This document shows, piece by piece, positions 32,721 through 36,638 of a stretch of 36,638 nucleotides of DNA (the first letter of the stretch is position 1; each line of letters begins with the position of its first letter). The position numbers and the translations under genes are program-made. Source of the DNA: an uncultured Actinoplanes sp. (GTDB lineage Bacteria; Actinomycetota; Actinomycetes; Mycobacteriales; Micromonosporaceae); the NCBI RefSeq assembly GCF_934643405.1, contig NZ_CAKUCL010000046.1, positions 1-36,638 on the forward strand, in the 5' to 3' direction. A model generated the notes under the pieces. The model saw only the letters and a list, made by a program, of their open reading frames with translations. It searched no databases and was not told the DNA's origin.

Positions 32721-33861
32721 CGAGTACTTCTTCCACGTCGTCGGGCAGGAACGGTGCGAGCGGCGGCAGCTGATCGACCGAGTTGAGCCCGAGTTTCTCC
32801 AGGAAGAGCGGCGTCGTCCGGTACAGATGTGCCCCGGTCTCGCCCTCGGTGCCGCACTCCTCGATCAGGCCGCGGGTGACAAGCGTACGCATGACCCCAT
32901 CGCAGTTCACACCGCGGATGGCCGAGATGCGCGACCGGGTCACCGGCTGCTTGTACGCCACGACGGCCAAGGTCTCCAGCGCCGCCTGGGTCAGCCGCAC
33001 GGACTGCCCGTCGAGAACGAACCGTTCCACGTAGGCCGCATATTCCGGCCGCGTGTAGAGACGCCAGCCACCGGCCGCCCGCCGCAGGTCGAAGCCGTGC
33101 CCGGCGGCCGTGTACCGCGCCGAGATGTCGTCGAGCGTGGCCGCCACCCGCTCGGTCGGCTGCTCCAGGATCTGCGCGAGCTGCATCTCGGCCACCGGCT
33201 CGTCGACGACCAGCAGGATCGCCTCGAGCGCCGCCGCCAGCTCGGCGTCGTCCGCCAACCCCGGGAGATCGGAGCCGGGCGCCTCGGCGCCGGCTTCGGT
33301 CACCTTCCCTCCCGTACGCGACGGCAGGCTCCCACGGGCCTTGGACGATTGCCCGGGTACGGCGTAGGCAGCCGCCGGCTCGTCCGGCTCCTCCCCCACC
33401 GGCAGGTCGACGTCGTCGTCATCGCTCACGTCGTCGTCGGCGGCCGCGTCGAAGACGTCGCCCGCGTCGTCGCCGTCCGGGGACAGCGGCTCGTCGATGC
33501 CGGGCTCGCCCTCGGCCTCCTCGACCGCCCCCGGCACCGGCAGCTCGGGCCCGACCGGCACCTCGGTCGACTCCAGGTCGTCGTCCCCGGCGGGCGCGTC
33601 CACCACCGCGTGGTCCGGCTCGTCGTCGAGAACGCCCTGGTTGCCGGACGGCTCGCCGCCCTTGGACGCTTCGTCGAAGTCGTCGTCGTCATCGGACAGA
33701 TCCGCCTCGGCGCGTTCCTCGTCGCCGGCGTGCTCGGCCCGGGCCGCGTTCTCCACCGCCTGCTGGAAGGCGCGATCCGGCTCGCGGGCGGGCCGTTCCC
33801 ACGGCGGCACCCACGCCGCCGCCTGAGCCGCCAGGGATTCGGGCTGCTCGTCGTTGCTCAC
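32707..33861 (-). CDS. scpB: Segregation/condensation protein ScpB with long acidic N-terminal extension
   Basis: 384 residues, about twice the usual length. The ScpB fold is in residues about 200-375: ELAAALEAILLVVDEPVAEM, then winged helices with VRLTQAALETLAVVAYKQPV and RGLIEECG. Residues about 45-190 are Asp/Glu/Pro-rich and probably disordered (for example SDDDDDFDEA and DDDVSDDDDVDLPVGEEP). ScpB joins ScpA in the SMC condensin. The start overlaps the end of scpA by 4 bases, so they are coupled. Confidence 0.93.
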   Translation of the reverse strand: MSNDEQPESLAAQAAAWVPPWERPAREPDRAFQQAVENAARAEHAGDEERAEADLSDDDDDFDEASKGGEPSGNQGVLDDEPDHAVVDAPAGDDDLESTEVPVGPELPVPGAVEEAEGEPGIDEPLSPDGDDAGDVFDAAADDDVSDDDDVDLPVGEEPDEPAAAYAVPGQSSKARGSLPSRTGGKVTEAGAEAPGSDLPGLADDAELAAALEAILLVVDEPVAEMQLAQILEQPTERVAATLDDISARYTAAGHGFDLRRAAGGWRLYTRPEYAAYVERFVLDGQSVRLTQAALETLAVVAYKQPVTRSRISAIRGVNCDGVMRTLVTRGLIEECGTEGETGAHLYRTTPLFLEKLGLNSVDQLPPLAPFLPDDVEEVLDASG

Positions 33862-34859
33862 GATGGTTCCTCCAGCGCCACTTGCGCGTCGTTCTCTTCC
33901 GGGCCGGGCTCGTCGGCCGGCTTGCTGCCCTCGTAGTCGTCGATGTCCAGCTCGACGTCGGGGGTCTCGCCGCCGATCCAGCGCACGGTCAGCTCGTCCA
34001 GCGACACCGGCTGCTCGAAGTCGATCAGGCCCTCGCGGTACAGCTCGAGCAGCGCCAGGAAGCGGGCCACCACCTCGAGCGTGTTCTCGCAGTCGGCGGT
34101 CAGCAGGCTGAACGTGGCGTGCCCGGCACGCCGCAGCCGGTCGCGCAGCAACGAGGCGTGCTCGCGCACGCTGACCCGCACCTGGTGGATGTGCGCGATC
34201 GACACCTGCGGCGGCCCGGGTTTGGGCACGAACTGCTTGAGCGCCAGCTTGAACAGCCGTTCCGCGCCGATGCCGAGCACCAGGTCGGGCAGGGCCTCGG
34301 CATACCGCGGCTCCATCGACACCGCGCGCGGCCAGCGTTTCGCCCCGGTGTCCTCCAGCTGCGCCAGGTACGCCGCGGCCTCCTTGAACGCCTTGTACTG
34401 AAGGAGGCGCGCGAACAGCAGGTCGCGTGCCTCGAGCAGGGCGAGGTCTTCCTCGTCCTCGACCTCGGCCGCGGGCAGCAGCCGCGCCGCCTTCAGGTCG
34501 AGCAGGGTCGCCGCGACCAGCAGGAACTCGCTGGCCTCGCCGAGGTCCCAGTCGTCGCCCATGGCCCGGATGTAGGCGATGAAGTCGTCGGTGACCTGGT
34601 GCAGCGCGACCTCGGTCACGTCCAGCTTGTGCTTGCCGATCAGCTGCAGCAGCAGGTCGAACGGGCCGGTGAAGTTGTCCAGCCGCACGGTGAACCTGCC
34701 CGAGTCGTCGGCCCCGGCCTCGGCGAGGGCGGCGTCGGGCTCCGGCTCCGGGGCGGGCGTCGCCGGCTGGTCGTCGGCGACGACCTGCTCGGCGGGGACG
34801 GACTCTTCAGGCACCTGCTGACCGTAGACCACGGGTGTGACAACCTGTTGCGGGCTCAC
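33858..34859 (-). CDS. scpA: Segregation/condensation protein ScpA
   Basis: 333 residues from GTG 34859, which follows GGAGGTG by 7 bases. Kleisin core: FTVRLDNFTGPFDLLLQLIG, DVTEVALHQVTDDFIAYIRA, EFLLVAATLLDLKAARLLP. C-terminal winged helix: EVVARFLALLELYREGLIDF. ScpA bridges SMC heads with ScpB. The first 75 residues are an acidic, Pro/Ala-rich extension common in actinobacteria. First gene of the scpA-scpB-rluB operon. Confidence 0.94.
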   Translation of the reverse strand: MSPQQVVTPVVYGQQVPEESVPAEQVVADDQPATPAPEPEPDAALAEAGADDSGRFTVRLDNFTGPFDLLLQLIGKHKLDVTEVALHQVTDDFIAYIRAMGDDWDLGEASEFLLVAATLLDLKAARLLPAAEVEDEEDLALLEARDLLFARLLQYKAFKEAAAYLAQLEDTGAKRWPRAVSMEPRYAEALPDLVLGIGAERLFKLALKQFVPKPGPPQVSIAHIHQVRVSVREHASLLRDRLRRAGHATFSLLTADCENTLEVVARFLALLELYREGLIDFEQPVSLDELTVRWIGGETPDVELDIDDYEGSKPADEPGPEENDAQVALEEPS

Positions 34860-34977
34860 GCTGGCACCTCCGGCTCCATCCCGTCGGTGGTCCAACGCTC
34901 GCGGCCGGTAACCGGTGATGCGGTGATCCACAATTCGGGCGGCAGTTCGCCAATCGGGCAAGCGTATCCTCGCGGTC

Positions 34978-35655
34978 GTGCGCCCTCTCCGACTCACCGC
35001 GGCCGGCCTGCTGCTGACGCTCGCCGCCGCCGGATGCAGCAGCGGTTCCGCGCCGGCGTCCAACCGCTTCGAGACCCCCGCCGCCTCCGGCAGCTCTCCG
35101 GCGGCCGGCGCCCCCGCGAGCCCGTCGAAAGCCGCGGTGAGCTACACGTTCCCGGTGGTCGGCAAGAGCGACTATTCGCGCGAGCACCACGACTACCCGG
35201 CGACCGACATCCTGGCCGCCTGCGGCAGCCGGGTCGTCGCGGTGACCAGCGGCAAGGTGCTGGCCGTCACGCTGGTCGACAGGTGGAAGCGGTCGGTCAA
35301 CGCCGGCGACACCCGGGGCGGCCTGTCCGTGTCGATCCTCGGCGACGACGGCGTCCGCTACTACGGCTCGCACCTGTCCGCCATCGACGACTCGGTGCGC
35401 CCCGGCGCCCGGGTCACCGGCGGCCGGCCCATCGGCAAGGTCGGCGACACCGGCGACGCCAGCGCTTGCCACCTGCACTTCGGCATCTCGCCGCCGTGCG
35501 ATGAGCAGGGCGACTGGTACACCCAGAGGGGGACCGTCTGGCCGTGGCGCTACCTGGACTCGTGGCGCAAGGGCGGCCACCGGTCCCCGGTCGCCGAGGT
35601 GACCGCCTGGCAGCACAAGCACGGTTGCCCGAGGACGGCGACGGTCGACCCGTAG
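34978..35655 (+). CDS. M23-family peptidase lipoprotein
   Basis: 225 residues. Signal peptide and lipobox MRPLRLTAAGLLLTLAAAGC, then a Ser/Ala/Pro linker and an M23 (LytM) domain: EHHDYPATDI (zinc His and Asp) and ACHLHFGISPP (HxH). The key zinc ligands are present, so it may cleave peptidoglycan peptides at the outer membrane face of the cell wall, or act as a LytM regulator. GTG start; divergent from scpA with a 118-bp gap. Confidence 0.9.
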   Translation: MRPLRLTAAGLLLTLAAAGCSSGSAPASNRFETPAASGSSPAAGAPASPSKAAVSYTFPVVGKSDYSREHHDYPATDILAACGSRVVAVTSGKVLAVTLVDRWKRSVNAGDTRGGLSVSILGDDGVRYYGSHLSAIDDSVRPGARVTGGRPIGKVGDTGDASACHLHFGISPPCDEQGDWYTQRGTVWPWRYLDSWRKGGHRSPVAEVTAWQHKHGCPRTATVDP

Positions 35656-35668
35656 CCGTACGGGGAAC

Positions 35669-35941
35669 TCAGGCGGCCAGCGCGAGGTCGGGGCTGCGGA
35701 CGGCGTACGCGGAAAGGACGACACTGCGCGCCCAGCGCATGCGCGGCGCGGCGGTCTCCGGGCAGTCGCCGTACGCGGCGGCCATGATGGCCACACAGCC
35801 GCGGGTGCCGCCGCAGGTGCGCACGGCGTCGGCGATGGCGGACTCGACGGCGAAGGCCGTCGGGTGGGAGCCGGCCGGGAGGTCACTGGCGAACAGGGCG
35901 GCGGCGCGAGCGGCGAGCATCTGGCTGCGCATCACGATCAT
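35669..35941 (-). CDS. Small actinobacterial hypothetical protein (90 aa)
   Basis: MRSQMLAARAAALFASDLPA followed by VESAIADAVRTCGGTRGC and ETAAPRMRWARSVVLSAY. This helical family is common in actinomycetes and has no known function. ATG 35941 or 35932 are both possible; GGAG precedes the first directly and the second by 9 bases. It converges on the M23 gene. Confidence 0.7.
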   Translation of the reverse strand: MIVMRSQMLAARAAALFASDLPAGSHPTAFAVESAIADAVRTCGGTRGCVAIMAAAYGDCPETAAPRMRWARSVVLSAYAVRSPDLALAA

Positions 35942-36184
35942 CTCCGAGATTGAGAACTGTCTGCCTGTGGGTTCAAACGACGTCGGCAGGCCCTGGGTTC
36001 AGAGTGAACCCTCGATGCCACCGAGCGCCTCCGGATAATCACCGGAACGGGTGGCCGTTCGGCCCTTGTTTTCGTGGCCCTCCCCCGTCCGGGCGAACCC
36101 TGACCCGGCGCCGGCAGCGCACCCGGCATGGGCCCGCGAGAGGGCGGGGCATCAGTCGGATATCGGACCGGATTCGGAAGCCGG

Positions 36185-36637
36185 CTACGAGCGGTCGTCC
36201 TCCACCCGCTCGGGGACCGTCGCGGCCGCCGGAATGATCTCGCGGTCGACGAAGGCCACGAACGACGGCGCGTAGAAGAGCTTGGCGCGGGGCCAGACGG
36301 ACCGGAATTCCGGTATCGCGAAATCGGTTCGAATGACGTTTCGCCAGCCGCCCCAGATGTCGTCGTCCAGCAGACCGCCGGCATGCCCCAGAAACGTCGA
36401 CTCGTGCGTATTCAGCCGGACGAGTGCGAACAACGTGCGCTTGTTGTTCTCCTCGGAACCGACGTCATATCCCCGGGACCGGAGGTACCACTCCATCATG
36501 GACGGCGTATTGATGTACAGCGCTCGGTACTCCGTCTGGCCGGCGAGCATGCTCTGGTAGGCCGCCTGCTTGAGGGCGGTCGTCGCGACGGCGGCCTGTC
36601 GCGCCGTTTCCCTGGTCTGCCGGGCCACATAACGCAT
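36185..36637 (-). CDS. Hypothetical protein, C-terminal part (probably runs off right edge)
   Basis: At least 150 residues. The first visible part is a basic amphipathic helix (RQTRETARQAAVATTALKQA), then a soluble domain (SMMEWYLRSRGYDVGSEENN, TFLGHAGGLLDDDIWGGWRN, FYAPSFVAFVDREI). Such proteins usually have an N-terminal membrane segment upstream, so the true start is likely beyond the window. No domain recognised with confidence. Confidence 0.6.
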   Translation of the reverse strand: MRYVARQTRETARQAAVATTALKQAAYQSMLAGQTEYRALYINTPSMMEWYLRSRGYDVGSEENNKRTLFALVRLNTHESTFLGHAGGLLDDDIWGGWRNVIRTDFAIPEFRSVWPRAKLFYAPSFVAFVDREIIPAAATVPERVEDDRS

Positions 36638-36638
36638 C

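Noticed and set aside
33882..35504. 540-codon rightward frame
   Set aside because: Antisense of scpA and partly another frame of the M23 gene.

Overview
The window is high-GC actinobacterial DNA. The gene set on the right (scpA-scpB-rluB, cmk-der, tRNA-Pro) and the abundance of GAF-ANTAR, STAS, SpoIIE-type phosphatase and RsbW-like genes suggest a soil actinomycete; Micromonosporaceae (Actinoplanes-like) is my best guess, from gene content only.

Layout. (1) 1-789: left flank, with the start of a leftward gene of unknown function that runs off the window. (2) 790-29026: a probable integrated element of about 28.2 kb. A 44-bp perfect direct repeat marks its ends. The right copy is the 3' part of an intact tRNA-Pro(GGG) gene; the left copy is an orphan tRNA 3' fragment. 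Next to the tRNA lie two tandem paralogous tyrosine recombinases, a small conserved ORF and a nucleotidyltransferase-fold gene, with an excisionase-like HTH gene further in. (3) 29111-36638: ordinary chromosome, with der, cmk, an enoyl-CoA hydratase-like gene, rluB, scpB, scpA, an M23 lipoprotein and two hypothetical genes.

Inside the element, 840-8990 is eroded. It holds an IS630 copy and an IS5 copy, both with readable ends and a -1 frameshift between orfA and orfB. It also holds broken remnants (receiver-GAF-ANTAR, RsbW-like kinase, a GTPase C-terminus) among a few intact small genes (DUF2795; a lipoprotein / small membrane peptide / DUF6766 operon). From 8990 to 23080 there is a dense signalling cluster: two SpoIIE/PP2C phosphatase genes (one fused PAS-PP2C-HATPase-STAS), two STAS-HATPase fusions, four stand-alone STAS genes, one GAF-ANTAR regulator, a Crp/Fnr regulator, two CheB-type methylesterases and a CheR-PAS-coiled coil-PAS protein. 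A wreck of a mannitol-dehydrogenase/kinase pair lies in the middle. No sigma factor, chemoreceptor, CheA or CheW gene is present, so the network probably feeds into chromosomal sigma factors and other partners.

How it may work together (inference): GAF and PAS domains sense a signal; the phosphatases dephosphorylate STAS anti-anti-sigma factors; those titrate RsbW-like ATPase domains from sigma factors. CheB/CheR would add a second, methylation-type layer. Five genes, four of them in the signalling cluster and one DUF2795 gene in the eroded part, are preceded by similar GKTT-N15/16-GGN-type sequences resembling SigB/SigF stress promoters. Together this could be a mobile stress-signalling island. 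That is the most interesting reading of the window and is unproven.
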